From NCBI GenBank assembly GCA_002366775.1, contig DFBW01000142.1, forward strand, positions 1,827 to 7,868: a stretch of DNA of 6,042 nt, written 5' to 3'. The notes beneath the pieces were generated by a model. That model saw only the letters and a list, made by a program, of their open reading frames with translations, was not told the origin of the DNA and did no database searches. This document shows positions 1 to 6,042 of this stretch, one piece after another (positions within the stretch are counted from its first letter, which is position 1; each line of letters begins with the position of its first letter). The DNA comes from Roseovarius sp. UBA3070 (GTDB lineage Bacteria > Pseudomonadota > Alphaproteobacteria > Rhodobacterales > Rhodobacteraceae). Position numbers and translations under genes: made by a program.

Positions 1-831
1 ATGCTGCTTGGGGCCACGCAATATCTGGCGGAAACTCGTAACTTTGACGGAACCGTGGTGGTGATTTTCCAACCCGCCGAAGAAGGCGGCGGTGGGGCCA
101 AGGTGATGTGTGATGACGGGTTAATGGAGCGGTTCGCCATTCAGGAAGTGTATGGCATGCACAATTGGCCTGGCCAACCTGCGGGCAGCTTTGCCATCCG
201 TCCGGGGCCGTTTTTTGCCGCCTCAGACAAGTTTGAGATTGAGATTGAGGGCAAAGGTGGTCACGCCGCCAAACCACATGAAACGATTGATCCCGTTGTT
301 ATGGCCAGCCAGTTGATCAGCGCCTTTCAGATCATTGTCAGCCGCAATGCCGACCCGACGGAGCAGGTCGTGGTGTCGGTGACATCGGTTGAGACAAGCT
401 CAAAGGCGTTCAACATCATACCGCAAAAGGTGCATCTTTTGGGCACTGTGCGCACATTGAACGTAGAGCTGCAGGACATGACCGAAGCCCGCATGCGCGC
501 CCATTGCGAGGCAGTTGCTGTGGGGTTCGGCGGGCAAATCCGGCTTGACTATGAACGCAGTTATCCGGTGATGGATAATCATGCCGCACAGACGGAATTT
601 GCCGCCGATGTGGCACGCCACGTCGCTGGATCATGTGAGGACGCGCCGCTGGTCATGGGGGGCGAGGATTTCGCCTTTATGCTGGAAGAGCGCCCCGGTG
701 CCTATATCCTTGTCGGCAATGGCGATACCGCAGCGGTGCATCACCCGGAATACAATTTTAATGATGAGATCATTCCCGCGGGCTGTTCGTGGTGGGCCGA
801 GGTGGTAGAGCAGCGGATGCCTGTGCAATAG
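1..831 (+). CDS. M20-family metal-dependent amidohydrolase (hippurate hydrolase / aminoacylase-like), 5'-truncated
   Basis: This is a peptidase M20 (M20D-type) amidohydrolase of the group annotated as hippurate hydrolase or N-acyl-amino-acid/indole-acetyl-amino-acid hydrolase. Such enzymes cleave the amide bond of N-acylated amino acids in the cytoplasm using two metal ions. Visible motifs are QPAEEG at residues 24-29 (E27 as presumed catalytic base, E28 as metal ligand), GMHNWPG at 52-58 (H54 metal ligand), GKGGHAAKPH at 84-93 in the dimerisation/lid domain, NIIP at 138-141, GTVRT at 148-152, MGGEDF at 219-224 and HHPEYNFND from 247. Family members are about 380-390 residues, and only 276 are present. 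The Met at position 1 lines up with the Met just after the family's CGHDGH metal-binding motif, so roughly 110 N-terminal residues, including the first metal ligands, lie outside the window. The gene converges with the glycosyltransferase gene. The family is clear; the substrate cannot be told. Confidence 0.9.
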   Translation: MLLGATQYLAETRNFDGTVVVIFQPAEEGGGGAKVMCDDGLMERFAIQEVYGMHNWPGQPAGSFAIRPGPFFAASDKFEIEIEGKGGHAAKPHETIDPVVMASQLISAFQIIVSRNADPTEQVVVSVTSVETSSKAFNIIPQKVHLLGTVRTLNVELQDMTEARMRAHCEAVAVGFGGQIRLDYERSYPVMDNHAAQTEFAADVARHVAGSCEDAPLVMGGEDFAFMLEERPGAYILVGNGDTAAVHHPEYNFNDEIIPAGCSWWAEVVEQRMPVQ

Positions 832-909
832 ATGTGCTGGCGTCGGCTTAGAAAATCGTGCGAATTTCCTTAGGCCCTCATGGGACGTTTCGCGCCCGTT
901 GAAATGCGC

Positions 910-1953
910 TCAGGTATCGGCCCACATCTGTTGATAGACGGCGTTGATGCCCGCAGCTTCGGCTTTGACGGAGTAGTGCATTTCGGCTGATGCGCGGGCT
1001 GCCTCGGCCATTTGATCAAGACGTGCCGGGCTGCTCAGGATATCAGACAAGGCGGTTGCCGTGGCTTTGGGATTGTCGTCGGGGGTGATGGTGCCACATG
1101 TACCCTGGCCTGAAAAACTGCGGTAGTAGCCTGCATCATTGGCCACGAAGGGCACGCCGCTGGCCATGCCTTCCAGGGGGGTCATGCCGTAGCCCTCGTA
1201 GCGGGGCAATTGCACCACGGCGCTAAGCGAGCGCATCAGTGCAGGCAGCTCAGGTGCCGGGATTTCACCGGGAAAGAGGATGCGATCCGTCAGGCCTGCA
1301 TCGGCGATTTGGGTTTTGAGGCCGGATAGAAATGCCTGGTCTGAGGGGGCAGCGCGCCCAATGACCAGTGCTGTGACATCTGGATGGGCTGGCAGAAATT
1401 CCAGCATAGCCTCGACAAAGCGGTCGGTGCCTTTTTCGGGCCGGATGCGCCCAATGGTGGCGATGCCTGATGCGCCGGGATAGCCCGTGGCGGCCCAGGC
1501 AGAGGCGCGGTTTTGCGCAGGAATGAAGAGATCAGTATCCACACCATGCGGGACCACGGCCCGGACATGGGGCACAAAATCAGCCGCCGCTTGGGTTGTG
1601 GCGATCACCGCATCCATACGGCTGATCAACCAGCGCGGAAAGGCCGAATGACGACGTTGGGCGGCTGAGGTGAACACAATTTTGATGGGCAATCGCAGCA
1701 CATCACGCGCCCATATGGCGGCACGCATTTCGGTGTTGCGGCGCACATGCCAGATGGTGAATGGCTTGCCCTTTGGCGCCACACGGCTGAGGCGGCGGGC
1801 CTCGGCCAGGCGAACGGGATCGGGGCAGCCGGGCAAGGCCTGGCCTACCAATACCATATCAAACAGCTGCATTTGCTGGCGCACAACACCGGCGGTCGTG
1901 GCCGAAACGCCTGTGAAATTCCGGTTGAAATTGGTGACTATCAGATCGGGCAT
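910..1953 (-). CDS. lpcC: LPS core glycosyltransferase, GT4 family, LpcC/LpsB-like (probable mannosyltransferase)
   Basis: This 347-residue protein is a retaining GT-B glycosyltransferase of family GT4. The C-terminal nucleotide-sugar domain shows HGVDTDLF (136-143), GRIRPEKGTD (168-177) and the EX7E motif EGYGMTPLE (E253, E261). The N-terminal half carries WHVRRNTEM (68-76) and a KIVFTSAAQRRH stretch (91-102). I recognise these as typical of rhizobial LpcC/LpsB, which add mannose from a nucleotide-mannose donor to Kdo in the lipopolysaccharide inner core on the cytoplasmic face of the inner membrane. No signal peptide or membrane span is evident. The ATG at 1953 is preceded by AAAGG (1963-1959) at a normal ribosome-binding spacing, which supports the start. 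It lies 39 bases downstream of waaA, the Kdo transferase gene, which fits a consecutive pathway. GT4 membership is near certain; the LpcC role is a family-based inference, and the sugar may differ in this organism. Confidence 0.85.
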   Translation of the reverse strand: MPDLIVTNFNRNFTGVSATTAGVVRQQMQLFDMVLVGQALPGCPDPVRLAEARRLSRVAPKGKPFTIWHVRRNTEMRAAIWARDVLRLPIKIVFTSAAQRRHSAFPRWLISRMDAVIATTQAAADFVPHVRAVVPHGVDTDLFIPAQNRASAWAATGYPGASGIATIGRIRPEKGTDRFVEAMLEFLPAHPDVTALVIGRAAPSDQAFLSGLKTQIADAGLTDRILFPGEIPAPELPALMRSLSAVVQLPRYEGYGMTPLEGMASGVPFVANDAGYYRSFSGQGTCGTITPDDNPKATATALSDILSSPARLDQMAEAARASAEMHYSVKAEAAGINAVYQQMWADT

Positions 1954-1992
1954 CGGGGCCTTTGCGCGGGTGTCTTAGGGATGCAAATCTGA

Positions 1993-3279
1993 CTACCCCA
2001 GTGACAGGACCTTGGAAAGGTCTTGTGCAATTTCGTCCAGCGCATCGGCTTGTCCTTGGGCAAAATCACGCGCGCTCTGGCCCAATTGGCGCAGCTCGGC
2101 AGGGGTGTTCAGAAAAACCGTCAGAGTTTCAGCCAGATCAGCGGCATCAAGCACCTGACGCGCGCCACCAGCGGCATCCATATCGGCATAGGTCTGGGCA
2201 AAATTGGCAAAAAGCGGCCCGTGCAACACGCCTGATCCAGCATGGGCCGGCTCGTAAGGGTTGTGCCCGCCCACCGGCGTGAACGAGCCGCACAAACACG
2301 TCAGCGGGCACAGCGCATACCACAGTCCTGTCTCACCCAGAGTGTCAGCCAGATAGACCTGAGTTGTGCCATCCACACGCCCGCCACGCGACCGGCGCGT
2401 GCCGCTGAGACCATGTTCAGCGATCATCACTTCGATGTGACCGGCACGTTCGGGATGGCGCGGCACGAGGATCAACAAAAGGCCGGGAAAGGTGGCCAGC
2501 AGGGATTTTTGGGCGCGCAGCATGATCTCATCCTCACCCGGATGGGTGGAACTGGCGAGCCAAACAGGCCTGCCTTGCAGCACGGTTTTCATGTGCGCGT
2601 GTTCTTTTGCGTCATAGGGCAAAGCACCGGACAAAGATTTGAGGTTCTGACCTGCCTTGGCATCCCTACGCCCAAGCGTCGCCAGAAGGGCGGCGGTTTT
2701 GGCATCCTGACAATGGATCAGGTTGAAATGGCTGATAATATGGCGTGAGGTGCGTGCGGCGCGCGTCCAGTTGCGTGCGGAACGCTCTGAAATGCGGGCA
2801 TTGAGCAGAGCCATCGGAATAGCGCGACCAGCCGTTTCACGGATCATTTGAGGCCATAGCTCGCTTTCAACAAACACGGCGGCGTTGGGCTGCCAGTGAT
2901 CCAGAAACCGGCGAAGATATCCGCGTGCATCCAGCGGTGCAAACTGGTGGGTGGTGCGTGCAGGCAGGCGCCGCGACAGGATTTCCGCAGAGGTCGCCGT
3001 GCCGGATGTGATCAAAAAACTGAGGTGTGGATGCAAGGTGCCCAGATAGCCGATCAGGCGCAGCACCGACAGGCTCTCGCCCACTGAGGCTGCGTGAAAC
3101 CACACCACTTTACCGGCAGGGCGTGGCTTGCTGGCCCGGCCTTCTTTCTCAGAAAATCTTTTGGGATCAACGCCTTGCTGGCGCAGCTTGGCGATGGCGC
3201 GCCGCGCTGCAAACGGGGCCACCAGATTGGCCAGCACGCCGTAAAGCCGAACAAGCGCAGTCGCTGGGGCCCGTGTCAT
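1993..3279 (-). CDS. waaA: 3-deoxy-D-manno-octulosonic acid (Kdo) transferase
   Basis: WaaA (KdtA) transfers Kdo from CMP-Kdo to the lipid A precursor, linking lipid A to the core, at the inner face of the cytoplasmic membrane. The protein has 428 residues, close to the E. coli length of about 425. A hydrophobic N-terminal segment at roughly 8-28 matches the usual membrane anchor. FHAASVGES at 61-69 contains the presumed catalytic glutamate E68. Other family blocks are FVESELWP (136-143), STHPGEDE (244-251), LVPRHPERA (271-279), DTLGETGLW (312-320) and GSFTPVGGHNPYEPA (331-345). The start codon shares one base with the moaA stop (TGATG), and no strong Shine-Dalgarno is seen in front of it, so translation is probably coupled to moaA. 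The lpcC-like gene follows after 39 bases. Whether the enzyme adds one, two or more Kdo residues cannot be read from the sequence. An unusual C-x3-C-x-C run (324-330) precedes the GSF block. Confidence 0.96.
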   Translation of the reverse strand: MTRAPATALVRLYGVLANLVAPFAARRAIAKLRQQGVDPKRFSEKEGRASKPRPAGKVVWFHAASVGESLSVLRLIGYLGTLHPHLSFLITSGTATSAEILSRRLPARTTHQFAPLDARGYLRRFLDHWQPNAAVFVESELWPQMIRETAGRAIPMALLNARISERSARNWTRAARTSRHIISHFNLIHCQDAKTAALLATLGRRDAKAGQNLKSLSGALPYDAKEHAHMKTVLQGRPVWLASSTHPGEDEIMLRAQKSLLATFPGLLLILVPRHPERAGHIEVMIAEHGLSGTRRSRGGRVDGTTQVYLADTLGETGLWYALCPLTCLCGSFTPVGGHNPYEPAHAGSGVLHGPLFANFAQTYADMDAAGGARQVLDAADLAETLTVFLNTPAELRQLGQSARDFAQGQADALDEIAQDLSKVLSLG

Positions 3280-4286
3280 CAGCCGCCAGTGTGGCTCATG
3301 TGGCGCGAAACACGGCCATCGACACTCTGTCGGGCATAGTCAAAATCATGACCCTTGGGCTTGCGCGTGATCGCTTCGCGGATGTGGGTTTGCAGGGCGG
3401 TATCATCCCCCAGATGGTTGCGCAGGGCAGGGCGCAAATCTGCCATATCTTCCTGTCCCAGACACATGTACAGCTCACCCGTACAGGTCAGGCGTACCCG
3501 GTTGCAGCTTTCGCAGAAATTATGGGTCAGGGGGGTGATAAACCCGATCTTCTGGCCGGTTTCCTCCAGTGCGACATAACGGGCAGGCCCACCGGTGCGC
3601 TCAGCCAACTCTTTCAGCGTATAGCGTTCGGCCAGACGCGCGCGCAGGTCCTTGAGGGGCCAATATTGATCCAGCCGGTCTTCGTTGCCAATGTCGCCCA
3701 TGGGCATGACTTCGATAAAGGTGAGATCCATGTCACGACCGGCGCACCACTCAACCAGATCAAACAGCTCATCTTCGTTAAAACCCTTCAGGGCCACCAC
3801 GTTGATCTTGACCCTCATACCGGCCTTTTGCGCCGCGTCCACACCGCGCAACACCTGGGGCAGGCGGCCCCAACGGGTGATATCGGCGAATTTCTGATCA
3901 TCCAAAGTATCAAGCGAGATATTCACCCGGCGCACGCCGGCGGCAAACAAATCACCTGCAAACCGCTCCAACTGAGAGCCATTGGTGGTCAACGTCAGTT
4001 CCTGTAGTGCGCCACTTTCCAGATGCCGTGTCATGGTGTTGAAAAACGTCATGATGCCACGGCGCACCAGCGGCTCACCTCCTGTAATACGCAGCTTTTC
4101 AACGCCCATGTCGATGAAAGCGGAACACATGCGGTCCAGTTCTTCTAATGTCAGAAGTTCTTTCTTGGGCAGAAAGGACATGTTCTCGGACATGCAATAA
4201 ACACAGCGAAAATCGCATCGGTCTGTGACCGACACGCGCAGGTAAGAGATTGCACGTTGAAATGGATCAATCAGTGGGGCTGTCAT
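3279..4286 (-). CDS. moaA: GTP 3',8-cyclase (molybdenum cofactor biosynthesis, radical SAM)
   Basis: MoaA converts GTP to 3',8-cyclo-7,8-dihydro-GTP, which MoaC turns into cyclic pyranopterin monophosphate, the first stage of molybdenum cofactor synthesis in the cytoplasm. With the chosen start the protein is 335 residues (E. coli about 329). The N-terminal radical SAM cluster motif CX3CX2C is C24, C28, C31, followed by ITGGEP (67-72) for SAM binding. The C-terminal second cluster motif CX2CX13C is C258, C261, C275. The chain ends in Gly-Gly (334-335), the conserved MoaA tail. The reading frame stays open to an ATG at 4382, but the extra 32 residues are unlike the family and would overlap the divergent lipoprotein start, so I place the start at 4286, giving MTAPLIDPF just ahead of the conserved [10 protein letters not shown]. 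No clear Shine-Dalgarno precedes it. It is the first gene of the moaA-waaA-lpcC cluster; no other mo gene is in the window. Confidence 0.95.
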   Translation of the reverse strand: MTAPLIDPFQRAISYLRVSVTDRCDFRCVYCMSENMSFLPKKELLTLEELDRMCSAFIDMGVEKLRITGGEPLVRRGIMTFFNTMTRHLESGALQELTLTTNGSQLERFAGDLFAAGVRRVNISLDTLDDQKFADITRWGRLPQVLRGVDAAQKAGMRVKINVVALKGFNEDELFDLVEWCAGRDMDLTFIEVMPMGDIGNEDRLDQYWPLKDLRARLAERYTLKELAERTGGPARYVALEETGQKIGFITPLTHNFCESCNRVRLTCTGELYMCLGQEDMADLRPALRNHLGDDTALQTHIREAITRKPKGHDFDYARQSVDGRVSRHMSHTGG

Positions 4287-4293
4287 GGCGCTT

Positions 4294-4322
4294 AATCTAT
4301 TGTGCGCACTGATCTGGGGCAA
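4294..4322 (-). promoter_or_regulatory. candidate sigma-70-type promoter for moaA-waaA-lpcC
   Basis: On the minus strand TTGCCC (4322-4317) and TAGATT (4299-4294) are separated by 17 bases. Each matches four of six bases of the housekeeping consensus TTGACA/TATAAT. This pair lies in the 87-base divergent gap, directly upstream of moaA and oriented towards it. If real, transcription would begin about at the moaA ATG, giving a very short or absent leader. Matches of this quality occur by chance, so this is a weak call. Confidence 0.25.
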
Positions 4323-4373
4323 GGGGTGATCTTGGCCATTGCTGCGCCGGTGTGGCGTGATTAGGTTGGGCGT

Positions 4374-4886
4374 ATGAAACATAGTTTGACCAGTGGAATG
4401 GCAGCGTTGCTGCTGGGGGGATGTGCGCTGACACCTCCTGTGGATCAGTCTGTGGGCACCAGTGCTGAGATGTCAAAAAGCGGGCAAACCCGGCCGTTGG
4501 CACGGCCTTTGACCCTCAACACTCAGATCAAGGCGGTCCCCGTGGCAGCGCGTACGGTTGAGGAGTTTGACACCACAACCGCCGAGCAACGATCCGAGGC
4601 CGTGGCGGGGGCGACGGGTGTGAGCGGCGAAAGCGATCTGGGGCGCACAGTGGCGTCGCTTGGCTCTCCTAGCGAGCCGGGGTTTTGGCTGAAAACTCCG
4701 CTGGTTACCAAGCCTTCAAAAGGTCGGGTGGTCTATCCGGCTACGGGTAAATCAGTGTCTGTTGATTTGATCCCAATCGAGGGACCAAAGACGGCGGGCA
4801 GCCGGATGTCATTGCCCGCGATGCGCCTGATTGAGGCCCCTTTGACTGGGCTGCCTGTGGTTCAAGTGTTCCGTGTAAGCGGCTAA
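4374..4886 (+). CDS. small predicted lipoprotein of unknown function
   Basis: This is a 170-residue protein with a short lipoprotein signal peptide: a basic residue near the N-terminus (K2), a hydrophobic stretch to residue 14, and the lipobox L14-G15-G16-C17. After cleavage and lipidation at C17 the next residue is Ala, not Asp, which suggests outer-membrane sorting. Residues 18-60 are Thr/Ser/Pro-rich and look like a flexible linker. The rest holds compact segments that look constrained: [11 protein letters not shown] (63-73), [22 protein letters not shown] (90-111) and a C-terminal region at 117-168 with [15 protein letters not shown] and SLPAMRL. I recall similar small proteins in Rhodobacteraceae, some carrying an implausible 'D-galactarate dehydratase' label, but could not check this. 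No enzyme motif is visible. The start has only a weak AGG (4363-4365) upstream. It diverges from moaA, and its stop codon overlaps that of the convergent alkD. Being a real, secreted lipoprotein is well supported; its function is unknown. Confidence 0.85.
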   Translation: MKHSLTSGMAALLLGGCALTPPVDQSVGTSAEMSKSGQTRPLARPLTLNTQIKAVPVAARTVEEFDTTTAEQRSEAVAGATGVSGESDLGRTVASLGSPSEPGFWLKTPLVTKPSKGRVVYPATGKSVSVDLIPIEGPKTAGSRMSLPAMRLIEAPLTGLPVVQVFRVSG

Positions 4887-5563
4887 TTACTCAAGTATTT
4901 TTCAGCTTCTTTACGGGCAAATGGCTTCATCAGTTTGCCATTTTCCGCCATGAAGGCAACCACACGATCAGGGTCGTGTTTGGATAGGTCACGCAGCCAC
5001 CATGCAACGGATTTCTGAATGAACCACTCGGGGTCTTGCACATAGGTCGCCGCCCAACCCAGCACACGTTCGCGGATGGCGCTTTCTGCCGGCTTGGGGT
5101 TGTTCTGCTTGGTGTATGGCAGGGTTATGACCATGGCCGCGCGGCGGGTCCAGTGGGGTTTGGCTTGCGTCCAGGTTTCCACTTCGTCGATGCGCGAGGG
5201 ATCGGCGACAAGGCGTTTCTGCCCGGCCATCATAGCATGATCGGCAATGGCCCAGCTGTCAAAATCAGGCACCCAAGAGGTGATGAGCGCCCAGGCATCC
5301 TCGTCGGGGCGAATGCGGGCTTGGGTCAGCAACTTGGCCGCGGCCAGACGGGCCTCAAAGATATTCGTGTCCCACAATTCGCGGGCCAATTTGACGCGCG
5401 CCTCCACGTCCAATGTCTGGCGCCAACCCTGCGCCAGATCGTTGATCACGGGGTTGGGCACGCCCAGATACTCGCGCGGCACCTTGTGATACCCGGCCAT
5501 ACCTTCGGCGCGGCCTGGTTCAATCTGGGATTTCAGGGCGTCCAGCGCCTCATCTAATGTCAT
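4883..5563 (-). CDS. alkD: AlkD-like DNA alkylation repair protein (HEAT-like repeat DNA glycosylase family)
   Basis: This 226-residue protein matches the DNA alkylation repair (AlkD/AlkC) superfamily, whose members are all-helical HEAT-like repeat proteins that excise N3- and N7-alkylated purines in the cytoplasm without flipping the base. Counterparts of the key Bacillus cereus AlkD residues can be placed by local pattern: W104 and D108 in DSWAIADH (for W109 and catalytic D113), R140 or R141 in WTRRAAMV (for R148) and W188 in KSVAWWLRD (for W187). The length suits the family. It begins inside the last codons of glmS (ATGA overlap, 5563-5560) with no good Shine-Dalgarno of its own, so translation is probably coupled to glmS. 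Its stop overlaps the stop of the convergent lipoprotein gene. The family assignment is strong; the exact lesion specificity is inferred. Confidence 0.9.
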   Translation of the reverse strand: MTLDEALDALKSQIEPGRAEGMAGYHKVPREYLGVPNPVINDLAQGWRQTLDVEARVKLARELWDTNIFEARLAAAKLLTQARIRPDEDAWALITSWVPDFDSWAIADHAMMAGQKRLVADPSRIDEVETWTQAKPHWTRRAAMVITLPYTKQNNPKPAESAIRERVLGWAATYVQDPEWFIQKSVAWWLRDLSKHDPDRVVAFMAENGKLMKPFARKEAEKYLSN

Positions 5564-6042
5564 TCGACTGTCACCGATTTGGCCAGATTGCGCGGCTGAT
5601 CCACATCGGTGCCTTTGGCGACCGCCGTGTGATAGGCCAGCATCTGGGCTGCAAGAGCGTAAAGGATAGGGGTCAAAACTGCGTCGACTTCAGGCATGGT
5701 CAAGCATTGCCATACCCCTTCGTTTGCTTCTTTCGCACCATCCGGGTCGGTGATCAGGATCACTTTGCCGCCTCGTGCCATGACCTCTTGCATGTTGCTG
5801 ACGGTCTTGTCGAACAGGCTGTCCCTCGGGGCCATGACCACCACGGGCATCTTTTCGTCAATCAAAGCGATGGGGCCGTGTTTCAACTCTCCGCTTGCAT
5901 AAGCTTCGGCGTGTATGTAGCTGATTTCTTTTAGTTTAAGTGCGCCTTCAAGTGCCAGTGGATACATCAGGCCACGCCCCAGGAATAGTGCATTATCGGC
6001 CTTGGACAAGTGGCGGGCACAGCGTTGGAAGGCGTCGTTCAT
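5560..6042 (-). CDS. glmS: glutamine--fructose-6-phosphate aminotransferase (isomerising), C-terminal part only
   Basis: GlmS makes glucosamine-6-phosphate from fructose-6-phosphate and glutamine, the entry step to UDP-GlcNAc for peptidoglycan and lipid A. The 160 residues here are the second SIS (sugar isomerase) domain. [18 protein letters not shown] (31-48) and SGELKHGP (50-57) contain E32, K36, E39 and H55, matching E. coli E481, K485, E488 and H504. The tail [15 protein letters not shown] is the invariant GlmS C-terminus, with K155 matching K603. Full-length GlmS is about 605-610 residues, so the glutaminase domain and first SIS domain, about 445 residues, lie beyond the right edge. The Met at the window edge is therefore internal and not a start. 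The stop codon overlaps the alkD start by ATGA. Confidence 0.96.
   Translation of the reverse strand: MNDAFQRCARHLSKADNALFLGRGLMYPLALEGALKLKEISYIHAEAYASGELKHGPIALIDEKMPVVVMAPRDSLFDKTVSNMQEVMARGGKVILITDPDGAKEANEGVWQCLTMPEVDAVLTPILYALAAQMLAYHTAVAKGTDVDQPRNLAKSVTVE

Noticed and set aside
1..831. Naming the M20 protein hippurate hydrolase as a firm function
   Set aside because: Residues seen here define the family but not the acyl group or amino acid cleaved, and the N-terminal third is missing.
832..909. Bidirectional terminator between the converging M20 and lpcC genes
   Set aside because: Only weak pairing is visible, such as a GAAAAT/AATTTC stem with a mismatch and a three-pair CCC/GGG, with no strong GC stem followed by a T-run. 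I see nothing else in this 78-base gap.
2242..2748. A 168-codon + strand open frame antisense to waaA
   Set aside because: It sits opposite conserved WaaA blocks and shows no domain or start signal of its own.
3027..4007. A 326-codon open frame on the + strand, antisense to moaA and waaA
   Set aside because: It lies entirely over two well-supported genes on the other strand, straddles their junction, and its translation shows no recognisable domain. Long antisense frames are common opposite codon-biased GC-rich genes.
4287..4373. Possible molybdenum cofactor (moco) riboswitch in front of moaA
   Set aside because: The gap is only 87 bases, shorter than the usual moco RNA, and I see no convincing multi-stem fold in it.
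4287..4382. An N-terminally extended moaA starting at 4382
   Set aside because: The 32 extra residues are unlike MoaA N-termini, and the frame would overlap the divergent lipoprotein start. The ATG at 4286 gives the normal family length.
5036..5557. A 173-codon + strand open frame antisense to alkD
   Set aside because: It is fully contained opposite a gene with clear family motifs, and its composition (rich in Gly, His and Arg) looks like a codon shadow.

Overview
The window looks like ordinary chromosomal DNA of an alphaproteobacterium, most likely a Rhodobacterales (Roseobacter-group) bacterium. The grounds are moderately GC-rich coding DNA, an LpcC/LpsB-type lipopolysaccharide core glycosyltransferase of the rhizobial kind, and a small lipoprotein whose sequence blocks I associate with Rhodobacteraceae. 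This assignment is from remembered family resemblance, not from a search. Almost all of the DNA is coding: seven genes, with no RNA gene, mobile element, repeat array or CRISPR visible, and no gene-free stretch longer than about 90 bases.

Layout, left to right. (1) The C-terminal two-thirds of an M20-family amidohydrolase on the + strand (1-831), cut at the left edge. (2) A three-gene minus-strand cluster read from 4286 down to 910: moaA (molybdenum cofactor step 1), waaA (Kdo transferase) and an lpcC-like core glycosyltransferase. moaA and waaA share a base at a TGATG junction, and waaA and lpcC are 39 bases apart, so they are probably one transcript. (3) A divergent 87-base gap, then a small predicted outer-membrane lipoprotein of unknown function on the + strand (4374-4886). 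(4) A minus-strand pair entering from the right edge: the C-terminal end of glmS (6042-5560), joined by an ATGA overlap to an AlkD-like DNA alkylation repair protein (5563-4883). The lipoprotein and alkD genes converge and overlap at their stop codons.

How the genes fit together. WaaA and the LpcC-like enzyme form a plausible consecutive pathway: Kdo addition to lipid A precursor, then the next core sugar on Kdo. GlmS makes glucosamine-6-phosphate, the precursor of UDP-GlcNAc for lipid A and peptidoglycan, so several genes here serve the cell envelope. MoaA and AlkD are unrelated in function to their operon partners and appear to be there for expression reasons.

I found no convincing novel multi-gene system. 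The items most worth a second look are the uncharacterised lipoprotein, the two tight translational junctions between unrelated functions, and a possible very short or absent leader on moaA.
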